Source of the DNA: Dryococelus australis
Lineage: Eukaryota > Arthropoda > Insecta > Phasmatodea > Phasmatidae
NCBI GenBank assembly: GCA_029891345.1
Contig: CM057009.1
Coordinates: 93,983,916-94,047,915, forward strand
DNA: 64,000 nt
Reading direction: 5' to 3'
The notes under the pieces are model-generated. The model was given only the letters and a program-made list of their open reading frames with translations, was not told where the DNA came from and ran no database searches. Position numbers and translations under genes: made by a program. Position 1 is the stretch's first letter. Each line of letters begins with the position of its first letter. Shown here one piece after another: positions 44,824 to 55,792 of the stretch.

Positions 44824-45418
44824 ATTTGATTTGACATCGAAAGAAATGCTTTGTGATGACAATTACAAATTCACAAACAACACCACTTATTATGTCACAC
44901 AGGAACTGCCGCTAAACTATATGAAATATAGTAATACATTTATTATTCTATAAATATCAGGGTTCGTCAAGGAAATGTACCTAGAAATTTTATATAATGC
45001 GATTAGGAGATTAGGTAAAGTATGAAATGATGGACAAATAAAACATCTTGTGTCTGCTCAAGATCAACTATATTCAAACGATAGTACATTTAAATGTAAC
45101 ATAAAGTTACAAATTAGTAATTAGTCTTGTTTATAAAAGTAATATTAAACAATGTTTGTTTAGATTAAATGTCAATTAATAATCAAATCCCTGATCTGTT
45201 CACATAGATTGTAGATTTTAAACGGAACAAATTATCATATTTTGATTAGGTACGTCATCTTCATTCATCATCTGTCTTTTGTAAGACAACAGCTAGAATA
45301 AACTCATTTGTTGAAACGACTCATGCGCCACCTATTGTAAAATGGTTGTACTAATCGCAATTGGATGATCGCAATCGGATGAATGGTATTGGAATGCATA
45401 CGGGACAAAAAAGTTACA

Positions 45419-45565
<147 letters not shown>

Positions 45566-45599
45566 AGCTGGGTATATTCATTGGTTGACTAGTTTGTCT

Positions 45600-47835
45600 G
45601 TGTCGTTTGCTTGTATGGCCCATCAGTATGGTAGTAGCGATGCCTGAAATGTGTGAATGGGAACAATGTAGTAGTTTGGGTTGACTGCAGTGGGAAGTTT
45701 TTTTGATGGAATAGCTTTGTATCTGAGTGTGACATGCCTGTATGGCTATCAAACAGGAGGGCAGGAGGTATGATGACAGGTGTGATGGATAGTATAAAAG
45801 GTCGAAATGTATGGCTTGAATATTTTGTTGGTTAGTCTGATGATATGAATTGTATGTTTTGTGTAGTGAGTGGGTAGAGCAGTAGGTAGGTAGAGTGGTA
45901 AGTAGAGCAGTGGGTAGGAGAGTAGGAGGGCAGAGTGTTAGGTAGGTGGGTACAGCTGTAACTAGAGCAATTGGTGGTTAACTATAGAGGAGGGTGAGTG
46001 TTTAGTAGGTAGGTGGATAGAACCATAAGTAAGTCAGTAATTAAGATAATAAGTGTTAGGTATGAATAGTGGCGGGTAGGACTGGTGGTGGGTAGGTGAA
46101 TATTTGAGTTGAGTCGAAGGTGGGTAGGTCCGTATGAAGGTGGGTAGAGCAATGTGTTGGTGGGGAGGTGGGCAGAGCAGTGGGTATGTAGGTAAGTATG
46201 TAGAGTGGTGGGTATGTGGGTAGAGCATTAGTTGGAGTGGTGAGTAGTTGTGTAGAACAGGAGGTGGTTAGGTAGTTGGGTAGGTGGGTGGAGCAATTAA
46301 TGGGTGGGAAGGTAAGAAGAGCAGTGGGTGTGTGGGTAGGTAGAAGGTAGGCAGTTGGTTAGATGGGTAGAGTAGTAGGTATGTGTGTAGGTTAGTAGGG
46401 CTGCAGGAATGGGGTAGGATGGTAGAGTGAAAGGTGGATGGGTAGGTAGGTAGAGTGTTGGGTAGGTGGTTGGGTGTGTAGATGGGTAGATCTGTAAGGA
46501 GGTGGGTGTGTGTAGGTTCATAGAGTGGTGGGTTGGGCAGTGGGTGAGCGGATATATAAGTTCTTATATAAGTAGGTTAGTAGTATGGTTGGTAGAATAG
46601 TACTTGAGTAGAGTGGTATTTGGGTACGTAGGTAGAACAGTGGGTATGGTAGTGGGTAGGTGGATAGATTAGTTTGTATGCAGGTAGGTTAGTTGAGTGG
46701 TGGGTAGATAGATGGGTTTGTTATAGTTGTGGGTAGAGCATTAAGTGGTTAGAGCAGCAGGTGGGTAGAATGGTAGGTATGTCGGTAGGTAAGGAGAGTG
46801 GTATTTGGGTAGAATAATGGGTGGGTAGTCAGGTAGAGCAGTTGATAGGTACATGGGTAGAGCAGTGGGTTGGTGGGTAGGTGTGTACAGCATTGGGTAG
46901 GTAGGTAGTGTGCGGAGCGATGTGTGAATGCGCGAAGTGCCATGTGAAGCATGCGGAAATGTGTGCTGAGGGCGCAGAGATGAGTGTGTGGAAGTTGCGG
47001 AGAGTGCGGAGGGTGTGGAGTGTTATGTGGAGGGTGCGGAGAGTTGTGCAGAGGGTGTGGAGAGTTGTGCGGTGCTTGTGGTGCTAAGTGCGGAGGGTGC
47101 GGAGATGAGTGTAGAGTCAGCAGTGAGGAGTAAGTAGAGCTGTTGAAATGTGGTTAGGTAGAATGGTAGGCAGTTGGTTAGATGGGTAGAGTAGTAGGTA
47201 TATGTGCAGGTTAGTAGAGCTTTAGGAATATGGGTAGGATTGTAGAGTGAAAGGTGGATGGGTAGGTAGGTAGAGTGGTAGGTAGGTGGGTGAGTGTGTA
47301 GATGGGTAAAGTTGTAGGTAGGTGCATAGATTGGTGGGTAGGGCAGTGACTGGGTGGATATATTAGTTTTGTAAGTAGGTTAGTAGAGTGGTGGTTAGAG
47401 TGATAGGTGGTTAGAATGGAAAGTAGTGCAGTAGGTAAAGCAGTGGGTATGTAGGTAGGTATGTAGAGTGGTGGGTAGGTGGGTAGAGCAATGGGTTGGT
47501 GGAGAGTGATGTGGGTAGACTTTTTGGTAATGATGTGGGTAGATTTTTGGGTTGTGAAGAGGGTCGGTGGCTAGAGCAGTAGGTAGATGGGTCAAGCAAT
47601 AGGTATGTGGGCCGAGAATTAGGTAGGTGAGTAGGTGGTTAGTGTTCTAGGTAGATGGGTGGAGTGATGGGTGGGTGGGTTGAGTGGTGGGTAGGTAAGA
47701 GCATAGAGCAGTAAGTAGGTTGGTAGATTTTTAGATAAGTGAAGTGGTGACTAGTAGGGTAGATAGGTAGAGCAATGAGTGAGTAGGCAGGTAAATGGGT
47801 GAATGGAGCAATAGGTAGGTGGGTAGGTGGAGTGA
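45600..47835 (-). repeat. Satellite block, right arm of the inverted repeat
   Basis: G-rich on the plus strand: GTAGGTAGAGCAGTGGGTAGG-like units. It is the reverse complement of 40930-42760, including the GC-rich block (46905-47115) and the unique inner sequence at 45607-45870. It also includes an extra 46330-46880 stretch not obviously in the left arm. Confidence 0.88.
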
Positions 47836-49479
47836 CAGTTAGGTAAAATGTTGGGTAGGTAATAGAGTGGTAGGTAGGTGGATAGCACAGTGAGTAGATG
47901 GTTGGAGTGGTGAGTAGATGGGTAGATTGGTGGGTAGATGGGTAGAGTGTTTTGTAGATGGGTTGAGTGGTGAGTAATTGGGTAGCGCAGTGTGTGGTTG
48001 TGTAGAGTTTTGGGTGGGACAGTAGGTAGAGCAGTGGGTAGGTAGATAGGTTGGTTGGTAGATAGGTAAGTGGGTAGAGAAAAGTGTTGGTGGGTAGAGA
48101 AGGGGGTAGAATTTTGGGTAGTGGGATGAGTAGAGAAGCAGGTAGGTGAGTAGGTGGTTAGAGTGGAAGGTACAGCAGTGGGTAGTAGGGTAGGAAGGTA
48201 GAGTGTTAGGTGGATGGGTGTGGCTGTACGTGGAGCAGTTGGTGAGGTAATAATAAAAGAGGGTGAGTGTTTAGTGGGTAGGTAGTTAGGTGGGTAAAGC
48301 AATGTGTTGGTGGGGTGGTGGGTAGAGCAGTGGGTTCGTGGGTAGGTGGGTAGAGCAATGCATATGTAGGTAAGTATGTAGAGTGGTGGATATGTGGGTA
48401 AAGCATTGGTTGGAGTGGTGAGTAGGTGTGTAGAGCAGGAGGTGGTTAGGTAGTTGGATATGTGGGTAGGTAAGTGGGAAGGTAAGAATAGCAGTGGGTA
48501 TGTAGTTAGGGCGCAGAGAGGTGTGTGAATGTGCGGAGCGCCATGTTAAGCATGCGTAGATGTGTGCTGAGGGTGCGGAGATGAGTGTGAAGGGCGCGGA
48601 GAGTTGTGCAAAGGGTACGGAGAGTTGTGCAAAGGGTACAGAGAGTTGTGCAGAGTGCGCGGAGAGTTGTGCGGAGGGTGCAGTGTCAAGTGCGGTGCAT
48701 GCAGTTTCAATTGTGGTGCATGTGGGGCAAATTGCAGTGCGTGCAATTCTAATTACGGTGTCAATTGTGTTGTGTGCAGTGCTTATGGTGCTAAGTGCGG
48801 AGGGTGCGGAGATGAGTGCGGAGTCAACAGTGAGGATTAAGTAGAGCTGTTGATATGTGGTTAGGTAGAATGGTAGGCAGTTGGTTAGATGGGTAGAGTA
48901 GTAGGTGTGTGTAGGTCAGTAGATCTTTAGGAATATGGGTAGAATTGTAGAGTGAAAGGTGGATGGGTAGGTAGGTAGAGTGGTAGGTAGGTGGGTGGGT
49001 GTGTAAATGGGTACAGCTGTAGGTAGGTAGGTGCATAGAGTGGTGGGTAGGGCAGTGACTGGGTGGATATATAGTTTTTGTAAGTAAGTTAGTAGAGTGG
49101 TGGTTAGAGTGGAAAGTAGTGCAGTAGGTAGAGCAGTGGGTATGTAGGTAGGTACGTAGAGTGGTGGGTAGAACAATGGGTTGGTAGAGAATGAGGTGGG
49201 TAGACTTTTGGGTAATGATGTGGGTAGAATTTTGGGTTGTGAAGTGGGTCGGTGGCTAGAGCAGTAGGTGGGTAGGTAAAGCAGTAGGTAGATGAGTAGG
49301 TGGTTTGAGTTCTAGGTTGATGGGTGGGTGGGTAGAGTGGTGTGTAGGTTAGTGCACAGAGCAGTAAATAGGTGGGTAGATTTTTAAATAAGCGATGTGG
49401 TAACTAGTTGGGTAGCTAGGTAGAGCAATGAATGAGTGAGCAGGTAAATGTGTGAATGGAGCTATAGGTAGGTGGGTGG
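47836..49479 (-). repeat. Satellite block, further higher-order copy
   Basis: The same satellite in the same orientation as the right arm. Landmarks recur: GAGCATTGGTTGGAGTGGTG (48394), the GC-rich CGGAGAGTTGTGC block (48530-48830), and GTGAAAGGTGGATGGGTAGG (48952). Landmark spacing gives higher-order units of roughly 1.5-2.2 kb. It is interrupted at 49480 by an LTR retrotransposon and continues at 54032. Confidence 0.85.
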
Positions 49480-49608
49480 TGTTATATTTATTGCGCATCA
49501 CTACATCTGTACTTGGCCAATATCCAGACAAGCCGCCATGACACTGACTATTGACAACAACACACAAGTCCAAAAACACAACACACTACTCTAGTCAGCC
49601 ATCCTATA
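49480..49608 (-). repeat. 3' LTR of gypsy F
   Basis: 129 bases, matching the other LTR along its length (ATTTATTNNGCATCACTACA, CTGTACTTGGCCA, CGCCATGACACTGACTATT, AACACAACACACTAC). Differences are scattered substitutions and small indels, so the insertion is not brand new. Confidence 0.92.
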
Positions 49609-49636
49609 CTCCCCTTTCCATTTCAGAATTTAACAT

Positions 49637-51275
49637 TTATAAATTTAGCCTATTTGTTACTTTAAATACTCTAGTTGAACATCTGCGCTGTGGAGCGCTG
49701 ACTGGCATTGCCACAGGAAATGCTCTGAACTCTTCATCCTCTTCATCACTCTCACTTCTCTTCCAGTCTGCCGTGCTGCTCCCTGAACTCCCTGCCTCCT
49801 CCTCGTTCTGCTGGCCATCCCACTGCAGCCTGTTGGCTCTCTCATCCTTTTTCTTGGAAATTGGATTCCCCATCTCCCTCTGAAGATCCCAGTTTTCCTC
49901 TTGTGTCATGCTACTTTCTCTCCTCTCCTGTGCCTGTTCACCTGTTCTGGCCCATGGCTTCAAATGATCCGCGTGCAATAACTTGACCCTGTCACCCACC
50001 TGTACTTGATATGTAACAGCACTCACCCTTCTTCTAATCACCCTTTGAACCCTCCTGGCATCTTCCCCCTTCACTGTTTTCACCAGAACCATATCACTTT
50101 CTTGAAACATCCTAAGTGAGCCTAGCTTTCTGTCCAATCAGCACTTCATGTGCTCTTGCTTTTCTACCATCTTTCTTGAGAATGACGGTTTTAGCAGTGC
50201 CAAGCGGGTTCGAGGGTGCCTCTGTAGAAACACTTCTGCTGGGGTTTTCTTGGTTATGGAATGTGGAGTGTTCCAGTATGCAAATAAAAACACATCCAGT
50301 CTATGCTGCAATGTGTGTTGCCGCTGAATTTGCTGTCTTCTTGCAGCTGCCATTTGAGTGCTAATTTGACAGTCTGTACCTGCCGTTCCGCTGCACCATT
50401 TGATTGTGGGTGATATGGGGGAGACTTGATATGTTTCACACCATTGGAAGACAAAAAGCCACCAAACTCCTCCGACTGAAAAGGTGGTCCATTGTCTGTT
50501 ACCACTACCTCTGGTAACCCAAATGCTGCAAACAGTGTTCGTAACTTTTCCACCGTATCACTTCTGTAGTTGCAGACATTGGAATTACTTCCAGCCACTT
50601 TGAAAAGACATCAATCATGATTAGAAATTTATGTTTATGCCCCTCTGCAAAATCCCGGTGCATCCTCTGCCAGCTACAAGGTTGTAGTGGTACCGGAGGG
50701 GCAGCATTTTGGCTTAATTGACACACACCATATTGCCACACCTCTTCTTCAATCTGGCTGTCCATACCAGGCCACCACACATAACTGTGAGCCAACATTT
50801 TCATCATAGTAATTCCAGGGTGCTCTTCATGTAACAACTTGACAACTCTTTCGTGCAACACCTTTGGAATTACGACTCTGTTCCTCCATAGCACACAATT
50901 CTGCTCCATGGACAGCTCTACCTTTCTGGCAGCATAAGGCTGCAGCTCTGGTGCCACTGTTTTAGGCCACCCCTGCAGAATAAGATCAGACAACTTTGAC
51001 ATCACAGCATCCCACTGAGTAGCTTCTGCAATATCCATGGCATCTAACGGGATGTCCTCAAATGGTGCAAAGAAAATGGTCGCCCCCAGCCATGGCTCAC
51101 CAATTTCTTCCTGCACCTTTGGTGATGGCAAATGAGATAATCCATCTGCATGCCTAATCTCTGCACCCTGCTTATATTTCACTTCATACTGGTAGGCTCC
51201 CAACATCAATGCCCAACGCTGTATTCTGGCAGCCGCCATTACTGGTACCCCCCATTTAGTACCAAGCAATGCCAT
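49637..51275 (-). pseudogene. Gypsy F integrase
   Basis: Frames 50505-51275, 50254-50598, 50138-50353 and 49637-50137 read in succession. After the RNase H end (VKYKQGAEIRHADGLSHLP) comes the zinc domain (LHEEHPGITMMK, SYVWWPGMD, then YGVCQ), where the first Cys of the CxxC pair has become Tyr. The core has RDFAEGHKHKFLIMIDVFSK (first Asp), VVTDNGPPFQSEEF (second Asp) and SPPYHPQSNGAAERQVQTVK (Glu). A C-terminal beta domain follows (DMVLVKTVKG, VTYQVQVGDRVKLLHADHLK) with a Glu/Ser-rich tail. Frameshifts separate the pieces. Confidence 0.9.
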
Positions 51276-52282
51276 TAAGGCTTGATGGTCTGTTGCCAGT
51301 ACAAACTTGCGGCCATACTAATAGTTGTGAAACTTCTTCACCGCAAACACAAAACTCAGGGCCTCTCTTTCCACTTGACTGTATCCTGCCTCTGCTTTTG
51401 ACAAGGTTTTGGAAGCAAAAGGTATTGGGCGCTCCGCTCCTCTCCCGAAGGCATGATATGAGCCAGCACAGCTCTGACTCCGTACGCACTTGCATCCGCT
51501 GTAACCACAATTGGTAATGTTGGGTCATACTGCACTAGTAATGGGCTCTGTATTAATGTCTTACTCTTCTCGAAGGCTTTCTTGCAGTCAGATGTCTATC
51601 GCCAAGGTTGGTCTTTTTGCAACAGCACACACAACGGATGCAACAAGGTGGCTAGGTTAGGCAAGAACTTGCCATAGAATTGCAATAACCCCAAATATGA
51701 ACGAAGTTCCAAAACATCTCTTGGGGCCAGGGCCTCCTGAATCACTTTTACCTTCTCTTGCGTGGCTTGAATGCCCTCACTTATTTGGTTTATGTCCTAA
51801 GTAAACAACACTTTTACAGAGCAATTTACATTTATTCTTCCGTACACTGATCCCATACACCTTCGGTCTCTTAAATACCTCAGCCAGCTTGTGATGACCC
51901 TCTTCCAGACTAGAACCTACCACCAAAAATTGTCTAGATAAGCATACACTCCATTTGTACCTTTCAGAACCTGCTCTATTGTTTTCTGAAAGATGCCTGG
52001 AGCACTACAAAACCCAAAAGGCAATCATCTGTAGGAAAACAATCCTTTGTGTGTGTTAATCATCAGCAGGGGCTGGCTTAGCTTGTTGACTGGCAGCTGG
52101 GTATAAGCTGAATGCAAGTCAATGACCGAGAAAACCTTTCCTCCAGCTATTTCACTAAAAATATCAGGTGGTTTTGGCAGCGGGTAATGATCCATCTCAA
52201 CCAGTGGATTCAATGTAACTTTAAAGTCACCGCACAACCTAACCCCTCCCTCCTTTTTCCTGACACACATTACTGGGGTGGC
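51276..52282 (-). pseudogene. Gypsy F reverse transcriptase and RNase H
   Basis: The RT palm reads CVRKKEGGVRLCGDFKVTLN, KVFSVIDLHSAYTQLPV (first catalytic Asp kept), LPFGFCSAPGIFQKTIEQV, then AYLDNF at about 51935 where the YxDD motif has become YLDN, losing a catalytic Asp. Connection follows (RSYLGLLQFYGKFLPNLA). RNase H reads PIVVTADASAYGVRAVLAH, with its first Asp kept, and LATDHQALMALLG. Stops and shifts occur between blocks; two stops fall soon after YLDN. Confidence 0.88.
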
Positions 52283-53730
52283 CTACTGTGACTTACTCAC
52301 TGGGTATATTGCTCCTGATTGTACTAACTTGTCAATCTTGGCTTCCACCGCTGCTTTTGTTGCAAAATGTATTGCCCTAGCTTTGCAAAACACGGGAATG
52401 GCTGTCTCTTTGAGTACTACATCAGCTTCAGCACCCAAAATAATTCCTATCCTTGGTGTAAACAATGATTTGTACTCCAACAAGAGATCACTGAAGATCG
52501 CTTCTAGCTCAGATGAAAAGCTTTTACTGTCCAGCACCTGGATATGTGGTCCCCTCCTCCGTTCATTTTGCCCCCTAATGTTTTTCCAGTCCAACCTCAG
52601 TGCAGTCAACCAATTTCTCCCCAACAGCATGGGTAACGATTTACACTGGCTATCCCCTACCACCATGGGCAGAGTCATTTGCTGACCTTGGTATTCCACC
52701 GGAACTTGACACTCTCCCATGATTTGTAATGGTTGACCTGAGTACGTACGCAACGCCAACTCTGTCGTCTTCAACTTACATGGTTGTAACTTTGCCTGGT
52801 AGGTACTGTCTGAACACACCGAAACCACCGCCCCAGTGTCTATTATCATTCGCTCATGCTGACTGTTTAATAGCACATCTACTGTAAAACTATTGGCATG
52901 ACCTGTTACTTCATTAAAATCAATATTGAACAAGTCCAGCTCTAGTAGATTTGCCTCCTTCACGCAGTGTGCTTCTTGGGCCCTACATGCTCTTTTAATA
53001 TGCCCTCTTTTTTTACAGGCATTGCAAATATAGTTGGCAAAGGGACATTGAGCTGCAAAATGATTTGCACTATTACACCAGTAACACTTTCTACTTCCTC
53101 TTAGACTGACCTTCGACCTGGAAATTTTTCCTCCTCGCTGCCCCGTGCCCCCACCATTCCTTGGCGTGAAAGCACATGCTCCCTCCGCATCGCTGTCAGA
53201 GTCCTCTACCTTGTGTTGCACTATCCCTCGTCTGATTTCTTTGGAATGTTGCAAGGCCGCTTCCATTATCAGTGCTTTTTCCAGTGCCGACTTGAAGGTT
53301 AACTTATCTTCCACTAACAGTTTCTGCACGATGTCCTCGTTTTTTAATCCGCTCACAAATGTCCAGAAATTTGAATGCACTCACAGGCCATTGAGATATT
53401 TTATAGAGTTACTGCATATTCTGAAATGCTCTTGCGCACACCTTGCTTTCTACGCAACAATTTTACATGCTCTGCAATCACAATTTTCTTGGGCGTGTAA
53501 TGCGTCGTTAGTACCTTCACCAGCTCTGCATATGATTTTGTTCCCGGCTTATCAGGTACGCACAAGTTCTTTAACATAGCGTACGTTTTGGGGCCTAACA
53601 ACATTAAAAACAAATTACACTTTTCCTCTTCTTTGACCTTGTTGGCTTTGAAATAATGTTCTAGCCTCTCAATGTAGCACTCAAAATACCCTTCCTCGGC
53701 GTTAAATTCTTCTATCTTGCCTAACAACAT
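52283..53730 (-). pseudogene. Gypsy F gag and protease
   Basis: Gag begins at ATG 53730 (MLLGKIEEFNAEEGYFECYI) with a capsid-like helical region (LLGPKTYAMLKNL, SYAELVKVLTTHY). A frameshift at about 53400 leads to a 365-codon frame at 52283-53380 with FWTFVSGLKNEDIVQKLL, an acidic Ser/Asp patch, and two perfect CCHC knuckles (CYWCNSANHFAAQC and CNACKKRGHIKRAC). Protease follows with IIDTGAVVSVCS (active site intact) and LPMLLGRNWL. The frame enters the RT N terminus (KARAIHFATKAAVEAKIDKL) before a stop. This is the best preserved coding stretch in the window. Confidence 0.92.
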
Positions 53731-53905
53731 CTTGTCTTATCTAATATGGCCCTCCCGGCTGTTTTAACATGTGTCTCCAACCCCAGCACAACCAAAAAAA
53801 AAAACTATGCCACTTCATTCTGCTATCTTATATGACTCAATTATTTATCTCTCATTTTTACTTATCGCTTCCCCGGGGGCTAAAAATCCCATCCTCATCA
53901 CCAGT

Positions 53906-54031
53906 TGTTATATTTATTCTGCATCACTACATCTGTACTTGGCCAGTCTCCTGACGAGTCGCCATGACACTGACTATTAACAACACATGAGTCCAAAAAC
54001 ACAACACACTACACTAGTCAGCCATACTACA
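53906..54031 (-). repeat. 5' LTR of gypsy F
   Basis: 126 bases, TG...CA in element orientation. The sequence directly inside reads ACTGGTGATGAGGATGGG, the expected position of the primer site; the cognate tRNA was not identified. Confidence 0.92.
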
Positions 54032-55545
54032 GGTGGGTGGAGTGATACGTAGGTGGTTAGGTAGGTAGAATGTTGAGTAGGCTAGAGTGGTAGGTAGTTG
54101 GATAGATTAGTAAGCCGATGTGTGGAGTGGTGGGTAGAATGGTTGAGTGGTGGGTAAATTGGTTGAGTGGTGAGTAGATTGGTTGAGTGGTGGGTAGGTG
54201 GGTAATGCAGTGGGTAGGTGGGTAGGCATGTAGAGTTTTGGATGGGACAGTAGGTAGAGCAGTGGGTAGGTTGGTTGGTAGATAGGTTGATGGGTAGAGA
54301 GGTGGGTAGAGTTTTGGTTAGTGGATGGGTAGAGCAGTAGGTAGGTGAGTAGGTGGTTAGAGTGGTAGGTAGAACAGAGGGTAGGTGGGTATGGCTCTAA
54401 GTAGAGCAGTTGGTGAATAATTAAATAGCACAGTAAGTGTTTAGTGGGTGAGTGGTTAGGTGAGTAGAGCATTGTGTTGATGGTGAGGTGGGTAGAGCAG
54501 TGAGTTGGTGGGTAGGTGAGTAGAGCAGTGGATATGTAGGTAAGTATGTAGAGTGGAGGGAATGTGGGTATAGCATTGGTTGGAGTGGTGAGTAGGTGTG
54601 TAGAGCAGGAGGTGGTTACGTAGTTGGGTAGGTGGGTGTAGCAATGGGTAGGTGGGAAGGTAGGAAGAGCAGTGGGTGTGTGGGAAGGTAGAATGGTAGG
54701 CAGTTGGTTAGATGGGTAGAGCAGAAGTATGTGTGTAGGATAGTAGAGCTTTAGGAATGTGGGTAGGATGGTAGAGTGAAAGGTGGATGGGTACATAGGT
54801 AGAGTATTGGGTAGGCGGGGAGATGTGTTGGTAGGTGGGTAACCATTGTGTTGGTAGGGAGGAAAGTAGAGCTGTTGAAATGTGATTAAGTAGGTAGAGT
54901 GAAAGGTAGCTGGGTGTGTAGTCAGGTTAAGCAGTGGTTCTGTATGTAGTGTTGTGGGTAGGTGGATATGGTGCTGTGTAGAGGTTAAAGTAGAGCAGTG
55001 GGTGGGTAGATGGGTTTTCTTAGAGTTTTGGGTAAGTGGGTAGAGCAGTAAGTGGTTAATAGAGTGGTGGGTAGAGCAGTGGGTAGGGTAGTGGTTAGGT
55101 GGATAAATTAGTTTGTATGCAGGTAGGTTAGTTGAGTGGTGGGTAGGCAGGTAGAGCAGTGTGTGGGTGGAGTGGTATTTGGGTGGGTAGGTAGGTAGAA
55201 CAGTGGGTAGGGTAGTGGGTAGGTGGATAGATTAGTTTGTATGCAGGTAGGTTAGTTGTGTGGTGGGTAGATGGTTAGAGCAGTTGGTAGGTAGGTGGGT
55301 AGAGCAGTGGGTTTGTGGGTAGGTGTGTAGAGCAGCGGGTATGTAGGTAGGTAAGTAGAGCAGTGGGTACATGGGTGGAGTGGTGGGCAGGTGGGTAGAG
55401 TAGTATTTGGGTAGGTAGGTAGAACAGTGGGTAGGTGTGTAGAACAGTAGGTGGTTAGGTAAGAGGGTAGGTAGGTTGCTAGGACAGTGTGTGGGTGGGT
55501 AGGTAGAGCAGTAGGCAGGTGTCTGTGTGTAGGTGCATAGAGTGG
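54032..55545 (-). repeat. Satellite block, distal part
   Basis: Continues the satellite from 49479 beyond the inserted retrotransposon, in the same orientation. The first bases (GGTGGGTGGAGTGATACGTAGG) correspond to 47824 onward in the uninterrupted copy. Landmarks recur at 54545-54650 and 54700-54800. Confidence 0.85.
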
Positions 55546-55760
55546 GAAACAAGATGGCGGCCAGAAACAATATGGCGGACAAGATGGTTGGCAGGCAAAG
55601 TTGACAGATGACAAAATGATGGCCGACAAGGAGGAATGATAGAGCATAGGGTGGAAAGGTGACTAAATAAATGGAATCCAAAATGACGGCCGGAAATGAC
55701 GCAATCCAATATGGTGGCAGGAAATGACACAATCCAAGATGGCGGTCAGAAAAATGGTGA
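55545..55760. repeat. AAGATGGCGG-type short repeat cluster
   Basis: Six or seven near-copies of AAGATGGCGGCCAGAAA at irregular spacing of about 20-40 bases, for example near 55551, 55566, 55578, 55679, 55704 and 55737. The core matches the known YY1/Pho binding consensus, but a functional role is unproven. Confidence 0.7.
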
Positions 55761-55792
55761 CGGATCTGGAGCCCTCTGTCCCCGTAGCCCCA

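Larger units (their letters stand above)
49480..54031 (-). mobile_element. Structurally complete gypsy LTR retrotransposon (F)
   Basis: Two LTRs (49480-49608 and 53906-54031) enclose gag, protease, RT, RNase H and integrase in order on the minus strand. In element orientation the LTR begins TGTAGTATGGC or TATAGGATGGC and ends TATAACA. A polypurine tract GGAAAGGGGAG lies just before the 3' LTR (complement of 49609-49619). The flanks fit a GGTGG target duplication inside the satellite. A satellite copy at about 47815-47840 shows the equivalent site without the element. It is of the K02A2.6-like gypsy group. Confidence 0.92.

Noticed and set aside
48560-48844. Cys/Gly/Ala-rich ORFs over the GC-rich satellite block
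   Set aside because: Translation of a short tandem word (CGGAGAGTTGTG type). The pattern follows the DNA repeat and not protein conservation.
46034-49176. Many Thr/Tyr/Leu/Pro-rich minus-strand ORFs
   Set aside because: They arise from the satellite, whose C-rich strand lacks stop codons. They change frame between copies and have no conserved domain.
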